DNA of 64,000 bases, taken from Allacma fusca (lineage: Eukaryota > Arthropoda > Collembola > Symphypleona > Sminthuridae). Below, piece after piece: positions 1 through 11,965 of the stretch. The notes under the pieces were generated by a model. It saw only the letters and a list, made by a program, of their open reading frames with translations, ran no database searches and had not been told where the DNA came from. The translations under genes were made by a program, and so were the position numbers. The DNA lies in contig OX359245.1 of the NCBI GenBank assembly GCA_947179485.1, forward strand, positions 31,731,067-31,795,066. The letters run 5' to 3'. Each line of letters opens with the position of its first letter. The stretch's first letter is position 1.

Positions 1-517
1 ACATTCCGGAGCTTAGCTTCGATTCCGGAGCTTAGCTTCGATTCCGGAGCTTAGCTTCGATTCCGGAGCTTAGCTTCGATTCCGGAGCTTAGCTTCGATT
101 CCGGAGCTTAGCTTCAATTCCGGAGCTTAGCTTCGATTCCGGAGCTTAGCTTCGATTCCGGAGCTTAGCTTCAATTCCGGAGCTTAGCTTCGATTCCGGA
201 GCTTAGCTTCAATTCCGGAGCTTAGCTTCGATTCCGGAGCTTAGCTTAAATTCCGGAGCTTAGCTTCAATTCCGGAGCTTAGCTTCGATTCCGGAGCTTA
301 GCTTCGATTCCGGAGCTTAGCTTCGATTCCGGAGCTTAGCTTCACATTCCGGAGCTTAGCTTAAATTCCGGAGCTTAGCTTCACATTCCGGAGCTTAGCT
401 TCGATTCCGGAGCTTAGCTTCGATTCCGGAGCTTAGCTTAAATTCCGTAGCTTAGCTTCACATTCCGGAGCTTAGCTTGAATTCCGGAGCTTAGCTTGAA
501 TATCCTATGCTTAGCTG
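1..517. repeat. 19-bp satellite array
   Basis: About 27 tandem copies of a 19-bp unit (attccggagcttagcttcg), varying mainly in the last two bases (cg, ca, aa, ga). The array runs off the left edge, so its full length is unknown, and it decays near 500-517. No spacers or coding potential are seen. Confidence 0.95.
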
Positions 518-524
518 TAAAGTG

Positions 525-952
525 ACAGGTGGCAGATGGTAACATGGCAGTTGGTAATGTGGCAGTTGGTACATTTTGAGTTTTCAGAGCGGGTGGCAAT
601 AATTATTGTGGCAGTTGTACTTGTGGCAGTTCTCCGCGTGGCAGTTGTGCTTGTGGCAGTTGCTTGGGTGGCAGTAGACCTGTAACCAAAAGAATTGCAT
701 TAATAACCTTTGCCTTACAAATCACCAAATACTCAGGTAAAAGCAGGGTAGACAGTGATACAGAGTAAATCTACGCATAATTATAGAACGGTCATCAAAT
801 CTGTGCCACTGTTATCTTCATCCCAGGCTTTTAATATCTACTAAAATGTCCATTGATTTGTGGTAAATAAAGACTAATTTATTATTGTTTTTTTTTATGC
901 GCTAACAAAGTTTCTTAAACATTCAGGGCAATCAGGTTCATTCCAAATTCAA
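525..952. repeat. GTGGCAGTTG short degenerate repeats, then gene-free DNA
   Basis: From about 525 to 675 the decamer-like word gtggcagttg recurs roughly eight times with variable spacers. The rest, up to the stop codon of the GMC gene at 953, is AT-rich 3' flank with no recognised gene. Confidence 0.6.
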
Positions 953-3900
953 CTATGATTTCCTAGATGATGAATTCTTCTTAAATGCGTACTCCTTGAT
1001 AATACTATCAACTGTCTTTTCAGCTATAACAATTACTGGAGTGACAGTATTGGCATTTGTAACCTGGGGCATAACGGAAGCATCAATAATTCTTAATTTT
1101 TTGATGCCATGAACCCTGTAATGGATTTTTGAAGACACTGGGCATCAGTTATAAAAGAATAGGATTTGCATACAAGTCTTTGATGTGAAAGTACCTCAAC
1201 TTGGAGTCCACAACGGAACCATCCCTATCGTTTTGTTTTCCCATTCCACAGGTGCAAGAGGAATGCCACACTGATGTGGTACGATGCTCGATATAGCACG
1301 CCCAGTAGTCCTTAGAGCGAAAAATTGTGTGTTTGCATTCTTGAATTGGTTCCCCAGCGTATTTTGTCCCAATCTTTTTGAAAGCCTGTGTTCCTTCAAG
1401 AACTTTAAAGATAAACTGTATGCCTAAAATAAGAAACGTTTTTCTTAATTCCTGCCGTACGAAAAATCAACTTCCAAAATATGTTTAATTGTTTACCTTC
1501 CAATAGACGATCCAAGTCTCCTGGATGTGTGAAATACCGGGGATCACTAATAACTAAATTGTCATCCTCCATGCTTGTGGCACTTGTATTAAATCGTAAA
1601 GTTCCTCGGCTATAAGGCCTAGTCAGGCCAACAATACCGCCTAGCGCACTACCGTCGCGCATTTGATTAATAAAAGAAATTTGCAGGTCTGACCAGTTTG
1701 GGTTTTCTCTTTTAGCTCTATCAGAAACAATGTAACCAAATCCATTTGAGCCAGTGAAGATCGCGGGACCTGAGTATTAAAAGTTCATCGATGAAACGAA
1801 AAAAATAATTAAACATCCAGAACAATTATAAAAACAGGTTTACCTTTCCCTTCGTAAAGTAATTGGTCTATTTCACTGAAACTCAAATTCTTTTGTAGGC
1901 TCCAAGTTACAGAAAGGTCTGTGACTGTGAATGGCGTTAGTGTGACAACTGCATGATCCTGTAAATTCTTTCCCACTTGCGGTAATACAATGACTGGTTT
2001 TACCTTTTTCAAAAACATTTTGTCATTATGCTGGGGTTTTTAGAAAACAAATAAATTTATGCTTTAGTAAAATGTTCAGGTTAATCGGATTTTGGAAATG
2101 CAGAACAGTCAAGATGCGGAAGAATGGAAGGACGTTTTACTTGCAAAGAAGTCGGAAATTTATCTCGCAAAACATTTACAATATTAATTGTTGTGTAGAA
2201 TACATGTGTAAAACATTTATGCTGACGCTATATTTTGAAGCCAATTATATGAATCAAACCCATGGAATTTTCTGTAAACTATTTAGTACGTTTAAAATAA
2301 ACTTCGTGTCAGGAAATAAAGAATTGCTTGGAATTTATTTTTGGGTAAAAGTGGACCTTGCTGCTTCGATGAAAACTATGACGTTATGAATTGATTTATT
2401 GATTTAGATCAATGTTTGTCATCTTTGCTATTATATCTGTAATATGCGGGTGTGTGCATGTGTATCTTGTAATTATTTTTAGCTTTTCAATTGGAGAATG
2501 GGTTTTTGGTCTATGTCTAAAGGCAGTTTTTTACGCTGTAGATAAGGACATTTTTTTGCAAATGAATGAAGTATATGAATATGGTCATATCTGCTCCATT
2601 ATAAAATGCCGGTGTCCTACATGATTTTGGGTGGCGTCAGCACGCTTTTAAGATAAGTTCTGTCCGTCGGCATGTTTGTTCCGCCGTTTTCCTCCGAAAC
2701 TACTTGACCGATATTTTTGAACATTCTTGTAAACATTCTTTAGGCCGTTTACTCGGATGAATTCGTTATTGGTTGAAATCGGTTCGGGTGTTTTTACGTT
2801 TAAAAAAATACAGTCTCTTGACATTTTTTTGCGCATGCCAGTAGGTACATCTTTTTTTTAAACTAACTTTTTTTCAGAATTTAATTTTTTGTCTCAAAAA
2901 TTATATAAATTTTAATTTTTTAAAAAGACATTTTAATTTTTGAAATGAGCTCAACATAATACTACAAATGGGGTAAGGAGAGATAGCTGTATCTGACTAA
3001 GGTTCTCAACGGATAGGATAATTGCCTTATCCTATCCGTATCCTATCCGATCCGAATTTTTACCGATAAAACTGAAGCGTATCCGATCCTATCCGCTTCC
3101 ATCGGATTAAAAATTATCTTATCCGAAGCTTATCCGTAAATTTTCGGATGACGTATTTATCCTATCCGAAGCCGTCGGATACGAAAAAGGAGCTATCCGA
3201 TCCTATCCACGGATATCCAATCCTATCTGCGGATACACGAATTAATTATAGAAGGTGAAATTGATCCTGGAGTTTGGCTTTTAGTTTTAAATACAATATA
3301 CTGTTAGCTTATAACGTAATGTATTGACAGAAGAAACCGTGCATATATGTTTGCTTGGAAAAACATTTAATATAAATAATTTAAGAATTGAGGCTTTTCT
3401 GTTTCGCATATCAGATATTCTCAAAAATTAATTTAACTTACTGAAAACCTTTAACAATTTGAAGCCTATAAGAACAGGTAACTAGAATAAGCAGCTGAAA
3501 TTCAAAATATTGCCGAATTTTTGGTCATAACATAAATACTTGACAGCATGCTTATATTCGTGAGGTCCGGTTTTAGGTTTGCTACAAAAGCTACATGAAC
3601 TGAAAAAGATACAAATGTTTTGAGAAATTTCCAAACTAATGTTCTGTCAGTGATTATTAATGAGTAATTATTAGAGTGGTCGTCATGTTTTCAAAAATAC
3701 GTTTATCCGCGGATATCCTCGGATATCCGTCGGATTATCCGTGAAACAAAAAGTCGCAATCCGATCCGTTCGGATATTTTATGCAGAAGTATCCGATCCT
3801 ATCCGGGATTTTTCTCGGATGGGAATGACAAAACCGATCCGTTCGGATAAATATCGGATCGGATAATCTTCCTATCCGTATCCGTATCCGATCCGTATCC

Positions 3901-6900
3901 GTTCGGATATATCCGATCCGTTGAGAACCTTATATCTGACGCCGCCCTACGCGGAATTAAATAATCGCGCAGCTATGATTTTTGTTTTTTCAACTGGTCA
4001 TAACTATTATAGTTTAGGCTTGTATTTCACTATTTTGTCTCAATTGTAACTTTATGAGTTAGGTATATAGGATGTACATCATCTATATAAGCTAATTGAT
4101 GGTTTTTAGAGATGAATAATATTTTACATGCTAAGACAAGGAGGACTCCGTTGGTTGGGAATAGGGGAACCTATTAAATACATTAGGAATAAGCTAGAAA
4201 CTACGTGGTAGAAATATGGAGAAATCATGATGTCGTCTGAAGGTTATAGGAAAATAATGCCTTAGGGATAACTGACTTTATATGATAGGGACTGGGTGGT
4301 CTGGACGAGGGGTGTCGGGTGAAGGTGGGAGGGGTTGAAAACAACGAAGCCTTATGGTTTTGAAAATTTTTAAAGCCATTTCTCTCTCATACATTTGCGG
4401 AATTGAGCGCAGAAGTTCATATTATGTACGGGTTGAAAAATGAACTACACCATCACATAATTAATTATAAATAGTTATTGGAATTCAAAATGTCATCACA
4501 AGTAAAGATATTAGCATTTTACGTTACCTTCGCAGCGTCCAGGTCTTGTTGAGAACCTATACCAGATTTGATTAGCAAAATCGGTGAGACATACGCACCA
4601 GCGCTGAGAATGATTTCTTTTCTCGCCATTGCAACTCTGGGGATCCCATGTCGGTGGTAGAGAACACCAACGGCAATATTTTTCTCAAAAAGAATCTTTA
4701 CAAAGTTAACAAAATTTGGCAGTTATAGTATTAGAATTTTAGATATTATTTTTGATGCTATTTTCCTACACCACCTTTGAAACAACGGAGTACCGCCTGA
4801 CATCAAGTTTCTCTTTGTAAGATCCTTCAACTGGCTTTACGTAGGCTGAGTACGTGTTCACGCGCCTCCCGAAGCTTATAAAATTTTCATTTGTTGAGAA
4901 ACCTAAAGTAACGTGATTAATAATAATTTATTATTCTTAATCATGAGAAATTCAAAATGATTATATGTCCTATATGTATTAGTGGCATTAATTCCACTAA
5001 AATATATCAAATGGAGCTACATAAATTTCTGAAAAAATCATTACTTCGTGTAAGGTAATTATTATAGACTTGTATTCCAAATTGTACATGATTCTCATAA
5101 ATCTACATACATTGGATAGATCTCATATCTTACAATGTTACCGGTACAGACTCATCTGGCGATTTTTAAAGCAAGTAATTTTAAAGTAAAATGTAGTACT
5201 TCATGAAAGACATTCAAGCTTGTATTTCGTAGTATTCAATGCCGCTTGCACCTGTTAGTTTAATACCTCTCAAGACTGGTTGCGGCAATTGTAGAGCAAT
5301 GGGTCCAGTTCCCGTTCTAATTTGTATTTTTAAAGCTAAGCGCTTTTGTAAAATTGCTCGTTTTTGATTTTGTCCTTCTAAAGGCTCCCGCACGGGTCAA
5401 GATACAACCGCCGGACCAGCGGCAAACGACCTGTTGGGTCCTGGACTTGGGAATAACGACTTTACTTTTTCAATTTTCAAAATTTCATGAAATTTCATAA
5501 AATTTCGAAAATTCCCCGAATTCACTTAAAAATCTGATTTAACCGTACAAACGAATTCGTTGATAACTAAAGTCGCGGAAAATACCTTTCCCCCGCCCAA
5601 ATTTCCTGAAATTTCGAAAATATTCCGAATTTACGTAAAATTCTGATTTAACCACTCGAAAGAATTCCTTGATCAATAAAATCGTCGACAATACCTTCCT
5701 CGCCACAATATTCAAAATTTTATGAAATTTCGAAAAAACTTCGAATTGACCTGCAAACCTGGGTTAACCACAGGAACTAGATTTTAATTCGTTGATCACT
5801 AAGGTCGTAAAAAATACCTTCCCTGCCTTGAAATCCGGCTTCGCTTTTGTTGCAATCGATGAATCGATTGCAGTTTTGGATTTTTAGTATTTATTTTAAA
5901 ACTTGCAATTAGGAAAATATGCGTTACTTAATGTTTGAGGCCCACTCGGGTCCTCATTCGGAAACGACAGCTCCTCACCGGCCCTCAGCCAAATCTCTCT
6001 GTGTTGGATATAAGGGCTAGTTATCGTTAGCGGGCCACCAAAACCGTGCTGATCTGTTTGAGAGATTACAAATCCAGCTTTTTCAACCACGAAAATGATA
6101 ATAAAAATGTATTATTGCAGATATGTTATTACAGGTCTGTTTTGGTTTGTTTTAAGCCTTATTTACCAGAACTCGTCTGTATCAAAGTATGTTTCATATT
6201 TGCAACTACCACTATTGGTCGCTGTGTAGTTCCCCATGTAATTCTCAGCTCTCTTGAAATACTTCAACAGATTTGAGTAACGCCAACTGTCGTCCCCAGT
6301 AATGTCTGCCCAGTTGTCGTAGCTGAACGGGGATCCTCGTTGGTAAATCATGGAGTTATGCGTTGATCCCCCTCCAAGCATTTTGCTTGCATCTGTCCTG
6401 ATGGACTACGCAGTGTAAACTCAATGAGCATCAGACATTTGGAAAACCCACTACTATTACGGGGTAAAATCAAATAAATTGAGATTATATATACCCTGAA
6501 GCCTAACTTCATCTGAGGCACGGTCTTATACAAATAGTTAATTTCGGGATGGAATTCTTGCAATAATTGGCCCGCCACAGTCGGAATATTTTGGATCGGT
6601 GGAGGTGTTCCTCCTGCCTCGAGTAACAAAACTTTGAAATTCGCATCGGCAAGACGTCTCGCCACAATACACCCTGCGGTTCCTCCACCAACTGCAAATT
6701 GAGTCAATATGTTCACCCAATAATTTATTTACTTCGGATTCTATAAAATCCAGTTACATCGGAAACGATCTTACCAACAATGAAGTCGAACTCTTCTAAA
6801 ACAGGCAGGTTGAAGTCCTTAGGATCGTCGGGAAAAGCTTTCAAGCGATCTTGTTCTCTGTATCTACTGGCGTACATGCTTATTAGGAGAGGTAAAGACG

Positions 6901-6928
6901 TTAGTAACAATTTACTTGCCAACGTCAT
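953..6928 (-). CDS. GMC-family FAD oxidoreductase (glucose dehydrogenase-like), copy 1
   Basis: Ten exons in transcript order: 6928-6775, 6691-6495, 6405-6210, 6053-5928, 4902-4775, 4695-4528, 2003-1844, 1769-1497, 1423-1195, 1115-953. They total 1794 nt, or 597 residues, normal for the family. The N terminus is a hydrophobic signal or anchor (MTLASKLLLTSLPLLISMYA). The FAD dinucleotide motif VGGGTAGC falls at about residues 53-60, formed across the exon 1/2 junction, and KMLGGGS follows in exon 3. The active-site histidine is near residue 521 (VWHSSCTCGMG), and the C-terminal NANTVTPVIVIAEK block supplies the usual Asn. The family oxidises alcohols or sugars via FAD; the substrate here is unknown. 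Exon lengths match copy 2 for the first nine exons, so the two are recent tandem paralogues. Large introns contain a hAT MITE (2998-3932) and a dispersed repeat (5324-5886). Confidence 0.9.
2998..3932. mobile_element. hAT-like non-autonomous transposon
   Basis: A 935-bp element in intron 6 of the GMC gene. Terminal inverted repeats begin TAAGGTTCTCAACGGAT and end with its reverse complement. It is flanked by a perfect 8-bp duplication TATCTGAC (2990-2997 and 3933-3940), the TSD length of hAT elements. Both subterminal zones are packed with words of the type TATCCGATCC, which could act as transposase-binding repeats. No transposase ORF is present. Confidence 0.88.
5324..5886 (-). repeat. Dispersed repeat, copy 1 (inverted relative to 33.3-33.8 kb)
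   Basis: About 560 bp highly similar to the reverse complement of 33255-33816. Shared landmarks are a TGCAATCGAT/ATCGATTGCA palindrome at one end, several short blocks each containing 'gaaggtatttt' and 'gatcaacgaa', and a terminal AAAGCGCTT-like palindrome. No ORF, TSD or diagnostic ends were recognised, so the superfamily is not assigned. Confidence 0.75.
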
Positions 6929-7345
6929 TTTTAAATGGTAGTTACGCGAAATAACTCCCCAATCAAAATTTTCGTCTTTTTGTGGTGGAATAATGTAACT
7001 CAGCTTTGTAAGAGTGTGATCACAGCGGGCAGTTTTTCCTTCATATGAACTGAAGTTCCTGTGCTTCTGTATGACGGTGTATGTTTATGGATACACTCCA
7101 ACCGATTCATTACTAGGAGTTCATTAAATGATTATGAATATTATTATAAGATTTGATGGTAGCTTTTACTTTACCAAATCATACATAAGTTTCCAGGCAA
7201 CATTTTCTGAGGTATGCCACAATAACTTCACAATGTTCCGATGAAGTCTGGTGAAACCTGTAATCGTCTCGTCCTTTCACGATGCTACATACTGGTTACG
7301 GCAAGATTTGCTCCGAATCCAGCTGTTGCATTGTATTTCTAATAA
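6929..7345. other. GMC upstream region, shared with copy 2 and with the 40-kb remnant
   Basis: The ~120 bp directly upstream of the GMC start (containing 'tttttgtggtggaataatgtaa') recurs upstream of copy 2 at 38814-38920 and of the remnant near 40585-40690. A second block at about 7195-7345 ('gaagtctggtgaaacctgt') recurs at about 40025-40165. This supports segmental duplication including promoter DNA. No TATA box was identified with confidence. Confidence 0.6.
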
Positions 7346-7536
7346 TGCATGTGCTTGTAAAAAAATGGGCCCCCTTTGTTCATTTTATGTATAAATAATG
7401 CCTGCTCTGTTCCTCTAACGGTATCATATTGTACATGTATATCATTCGGGGATGATATTGTCATTTACGTTGATTATACAGTATATTCATATAGCAATTT
7501 CAAGAATCGAAAATATATTTACGGTAAACAATACCT

Positions 7537-8376
7537 GGGCCCTATTTCATAAATAATACAACCCGACAATGACAATTTTACAAGTACAACTGTATTATTG
7601 ACAATTTACAAGTATATGCGTTTCATAAACAATTCTCAAACCAACCGTAATTACTGGTGCATATTTACAAGTTGTCATTGAGGAGTAATATCCAAGACCC
7701 GGGAAATGTCATACAGTGAGCCAATTCAAGTACTCAGTTTGATAAACCGTGCTGATGTCCAATCTCATGGTACTATGACCTGTTTCTAAACCATGTCATT
7801 GCAGTCAAGAGCTGTTGCTCGGGTGTTAATGCAAAATTGCGAGAAGTTTTATGCAAAAGCTTTCCATCCATTTTACCCACAATATTTTTAAATGTGCATT
7901 TGGATATTCTGAATTGTTCGATAAAGTAGAATGAATTGTGATTTTCAAAATTCATTCGGGGTTTAAAGTTTCTCTTTGCTCTTTAACGAGAAATTTGATC
8001 ATTTTGGTCACTTTCACTACTTGTATTGAGTAACAAATTCATAATTTACTGTTTAACATCTGTATAAATCAATATTATTTCTATAATATATCTTCATATG
8101 TATATCAAAACAATTTTATAAACTGTTTTTACAATTTGACAGTGGTTTAAGGTACTGTCACTTTTGAGCGACAATTGTAAGTCACTTGTAATTACGCTGG
8201 TATATGAAACGTAATAATTGTAAATCATTTACAATTTCCTGTCATTGTCAATCGATTTTTCATCTCACTGGTCATTGTCACACTACGGTTCATGAAATCA
8301 TATTTTAATTGACAATTGACAATTTGTCACTTTTCACTTGTAATTGCCGGATTGTAATGTTTATGAAATAGAGCCC
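7537..8376. mobile_element. PIF/Harbinger-type deletion derivative (MITE)
   Basis: About 840 bp with inverted ends GGGCCCTATTTCATAAA and TTTATGAAATAGAGCCC, flanked by a possible 3-bp duplication (CTG). The boundary is ambiguous by 1-2 bases. The interior is rich in TGACAATTTACAAGT-like words in both orientations. A minus-strand fragment resembling Harbinger transposase lies inside, which supports the assignment. Confidence 0.65.
7700..7955 (-). pseudogene. Harbinger transposase N-terminal fragment
   Basis: A 60-residue open stretch from 7955 contains FIEQFRISKCTF and ALTPEQQLLTAMTWF, matching the helical region before the nuclease domain of PIF/Harbinger (HARBI1-like) transposases. Past the stop at 7773 the same frame continues with YHEIGHQHGLS, equivalent to the usual YxxVGxxHGIS block, and then decays. 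No DDE catalytic region remains, so it is non-functional. Confidence 0.55.
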
Positions 8377-8519
8377 TGGTGTGATTTCCAGTTTAATTTT
8401 AAATATTAGTTTGAATATTTGAGAAGAAATTTGCAGAGAGAGGTCATAATTATATCACACAGGTTAAGCACACGTTTGAAACTTCAAAATATTTACATTA
8501 CTATTCCAATCACAATTAT

Positions 8520-9830
8520 TTTCTAGAAAGTTTTATAAATTTCTAGATTTTCTTTCAATAATTTTCTATACGAGATAAAAAGTGACTTTACATCGAATGA
8601 AACAAATATAGCATTTTTAGGTATTTGTAAATGACGAATTCTATTCATAAGTTCAGCGGAATTCTTGACAGAGTACCAGAATCCTACATTGGATTTAGAT
8701 ATGATATTGTTCAAAAACATTGCTTTATTATAGAATATGGAGAATTTGAAATCATTAGTAGGTCTCATTGGATTTCCATCTTTGTGAATTTTAGGTAAAC
8801 CGAAACATTGACATTATGGGATATGTCGGTAATAAATAAGCATGCGTTTTTCTGTGATCTTATTTTTACGAAGGAGTTTATCACAACTAAGTTTCAAAGA
8901 TTTGAAACATTCATTTGTTGGATCAGAGGATAACATTTTATAAGGTCCTGATGTGATTAAAGCATTCATCTTCGTTTCGTATTCATTTTTGTCCATAATG
9001 ACTGTTGCATTACCTTTATCGGCGGATAGAATATAAATGTCTTTCTGTTTAGTTAAAATTCGTATTATTTTCTGAACGCTTCCATTGTTGGTATCTATAT
9101 TTCCTTTTTGAAGAATAGTAGTAATATTATGTCGTACATCAGATTGTTCATTAGGTGGAATATTGAACGTCTTGAAACTGGATTCAATGCTTGCAATGAG
9201 TTTCAGTTTTAAATCATTAACTTCATTTCCAGTTGGCGTTACAGCAAAATTTAATCCCAATTGAAGTATCTCCATCTCGTCTGTTGTAGGAATATATTAG
9301 CTCAGATTAATCACTGTTCTTTTAGCATTCAGGTTCTCTTCTGCATTAATTTGAACGTTAGATTCTCTAATTCGTGACATTGTAATTTTATTGAATTTCT
9401 TCATTTGCTTTAACTTGATTGTGCATTATAGTCATTTTGTAAACAATGTTGCAAAGTGTTGTACATTTCTTTTGGTAAATTGGTCATATGTTGATCCAGA
9501 TCATGGATTGATTTCCTTGTCACTTTAATGTCTTTGTATTTGCACTTTAAATGTTCTTTCATCAATTTTGTTTCAAAAGTTTGTTTTAGTTGAATCGACT
9601 TTTTGTTTATGATTTTGAAATGTGGAACTCTAATAAAATCAAGAACTATTTTAAGCTTTTTACATTGACGTAAAAAATGTATATCGTTCTTCTGTTGTGC
9701 TAATTTTCTTATTTCACGTTCTAGTTTGTATATATACGCCATAAATTGCACACCAAAATGCATTTTTATATAGTTTTTAATAAATCTCCAACCACGATTA
9801 TATATATTCGTATCCATATCTTTGGTTTAC
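8520..9830 (-). pseudogene. Penelope-like element reverse transcriptase, fragment
   Basis: Three minus-strand open stretches line up in order. 9817-9410 is the N-terminal helical region. 9275-8814 contains GLNFAVTPTGNE and ILSADKGNATVIMDKNEYE, the conserved PLE N-terminal blocks. 8768-8523 contains FVSFDVKSLF, RT motif A with its Asp. The catalytic YADD-type motif, the rest of the RT and any GIY-YIG endonuclease are missing. The stretches are separated by stops or frameshifts, so this is a truncated dead copy. The direction agrees with the ribozyme-like motif at 9871-9900 lying upstream. Confidence 0.7.
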
Positions 9831-9870
9831 GTGGTTAATCTTTATTAAACAAGCTAAATTATATGCAAGC

Positions 9871-9900
9871 TTTCGACATCTAACAGACTGTCATCCTCAG
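9871..9900 (-). ncRNA. Hammerhead-ribozyme-like motif of the Penelope-like element
   Basis: On the minus strand CTGAGGA (9900-9894, fits CUGANGA) is followed by a 4-bp stem (GACA 9892-9889 with TGTC 9778-type partner at 9878-9875) and then GAAA (9874-9871). This is the hammerhead core order. PLE terminal repeats are known to carry minimal hammerheads. Stem III and the cleavage triplet could not be assigned convincingly, so activity is uncertain. Confidence 0.4.
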
Positions 9901-9904
9901 GCAC

Positions 9905-11094
9905 TAAAAATCAAGTGACAGATAAATTCACACAAAGAAAAAAATATACAATTTTTTTTAAAATAATTTTTGACGATTGCTATTTTTTTAAATTAGCAGT
10001 TAGAATTTTCTGAATTAATGGCTTCCATGCAACATCTAATTTTAAAAAAATTGCAGTTCATTTTTAATTACTTTTATTTAAGTTATAGTGTGTTATTGTA
10101 CAACATATTCAAGATTTGTCAAAATTCTTGCTGGGATTTGCCTCGTTGCTGTTGTCATTCTCGATTGCAAGAAACACATCTCGGTATTTCAAATTTATCC
10201 AGAACCTTGCCACGGATCATTCGCAAACTAATCCAACTTCAGTTTAAAAATAACTTGGCGCTGTCTCTTTGGACAATTTCGAGTAGTTGTTAGCAAAATT
10301 AATATTCCATTATTTCCGTCGCGCATGTAATTATCTAATTGCACAGGCAAATTATTTGTCTGAATTACCACTGACTTGACTCACATAATCTTGTGTTAGG
10401 CGTAATGTTTCTATTTTGATCGTATCAATAATTTAATGTAATTATTAATTTCAACCCCAAACGTTATAACTTGAACCATGTTACTACGTATGCACCTTAT
10501 GTTTTTGTATTTTACAAAACACTCAAAAACAGTTGTAGCCACTTCTTCCTACAAAAATCCGACACCTCTGTCCCTTGTATTTAAGCACAAAGTACATACG
10601 GAGATCATCCAATTTGAAGTTGCATCGACATTTCTAAGAATTCCAGTGATGTAATCTGCTGGCCAGTTGGTAGTTTTCAGCATGTCAAAAAGTTGTATTA
10701 TATCTTTAACGTGGTCACCATTTGGTTTAACAGTAGCCATCAGCGGATGCATTAGGGTGCTTCAACGTGAGCATGGAAAATGTTACTAGTAAGAATACGT
10801 TTTTAGTCCTACGTAATATTTAATTAAATAGTTTTTATAATACAGATTCTGTACAATTACATTGTGTATGTTGGTTGTAACATATTTTTTTCGAATTTTC
10901 GTTTTTACATTTGCTTTTTCCACGTCATTAAATTTTAATTAATACATTTTGTTGTAATAAATCTTTGTTAAATATGTGATTATTATTATTGTTATCAGTG
11001 GAACATTAGAACGTTATTTATATATTCATATTGACTGCTGATTAACACTGCATTATTTCAGTTCGTGGAAATTAATTTACAATTGTTTCGATAA
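9905..11094. other. No recognised gene
   Basis: AT-rich DNA between the Penelope-like fragment and the Polinton insertion. One 67-codon minus-strand ORF (10752-10549, ATG start, ending RDRGVGFL) could be an isolated exon, but I recognise no family and no flanking exons. Confidence 0.5.
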
Positions 11095-11100
11095 TGCGTC
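11095..11100. other. Target-site duplication (left) of the Polinton
   Basis: TGCGTC, identical to 32060-32065. It directly abuts the first base of the element. Confidence 0.92.
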
Positions 11101-11167
11101 AGTAGTAGCAAGAATGTCGATCTATCACATAATCAATAAAATCTCCATGGAGATTTTATTGATTATG
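11101..11167 (+). repeat. Left terminal inverted repeat with a perfect 40-bp palindrome
   Basis: The first ~45 bp match the inverted right end with one mismatch. Bases 11128-11167 form a perfect 40-bp palindrome (20-base half CATAATCAATAAAATCTCCA followed by its complement), able to extrude as a hairpin beside the terminus. Confidence 0.9.
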
Positions 11168-11426
11168 TGAAAGATTGACATTTTGCTATATAGGGGTACT
11201 GTGAGACGCGTATTTCATTCTGAAGGCCCTTTGGAATGAAATGTGCGTGGGCGGCTCAACCTGTTGCTGCGAGTGGGGAACCCTTCAAAGAGAGGGAAAA
11301 CTCAAGGGTCCCTTTTTCCTACGAGAGTTGTACTACACACACACACATACACAGCTCTAATATTTTTTTTGACGGGGTTCAGGGACATTTGTTAAGCAAA
11401 CAGGGATTTTGGGCTTGATTGGACAA
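11168..11426. other. Polinton left subterminal region, no gene recognised
   Basis: Includes a 60-codon ORF (11236-11418) with a CA microsatellite. Nothing in it resembles a known protein. Confidence 0.5.
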
Positions 11427-11965
11427 ATTTGGCAGGGATTTCGCGTCTTGTAAGGGATTTGGACCTACCAGCGGGAGATAATAGCACAGAAATTCAGGAA
11501 TAATCTTCCAGGGAGATTTACAATAATCCAACCCCTGGCAGTTACTTCACGTAAGTTGATTTATTTTGGCGGGATTTCATGTCTTCTAAGGGATTTATTT
11601 TTGGCGACAGGGATTTTGATAATCGTTGACCTTTTTTTCCAGCAGGGATTTTTGAACGCGTGAGGACCTACCAGCAGGGAGATAATAGCAGGGAAATTCG
11701 GGAACAATCTTCCAGGGAGATTTACAAAAATCCGACCCTTGGCAGATACGTTACGTAAGTTGATTCATTTTGGCGGGGATTTCATATCTTGTAAGGGATT
11801 TGTTTTGGCAACAGGGATTTTGAAAATCGTTGACCTTTTTTTCAGCAGGGATTTTTGAAATCTCGTAGGACCTACCGGCATTGAGATAATAGTCAGCAGG
11901 GAAATTCGAAAATAATCTTCCAGGGAGATTTACAAAAATCCGACCCCTGGCAGTTACCTTACGTA
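11427..11965. repeat. Tandem repeat with a period of about 204 bp
   Basis: About 2.6 imperfect copies. The landmark 'ggacctacc' starts near 11461, 11664 and 11868, each followed by 'aatcttccagggagattta' and 'cgtaagt'. Many short 'cagggattt' words occur inside. Non-coding. Confidence 0.8.

Noticed and set aside
1-517. CRISPR-like repeat array
   Set aside because: Units are contiguous 19-mers without spacers, in a eukaryotic genome; ordinary satellite. The same applies to 54230-54665.
2072-2836. Several ORFs of 60-105 codons
   Set aside because: They lie in intron 6 of GMC copy 1 and show no domain or splice support.
10549-10752. 67-codon ORF as a gene
   Set aside because: No family, no neighbouring exons; too short to support alone.
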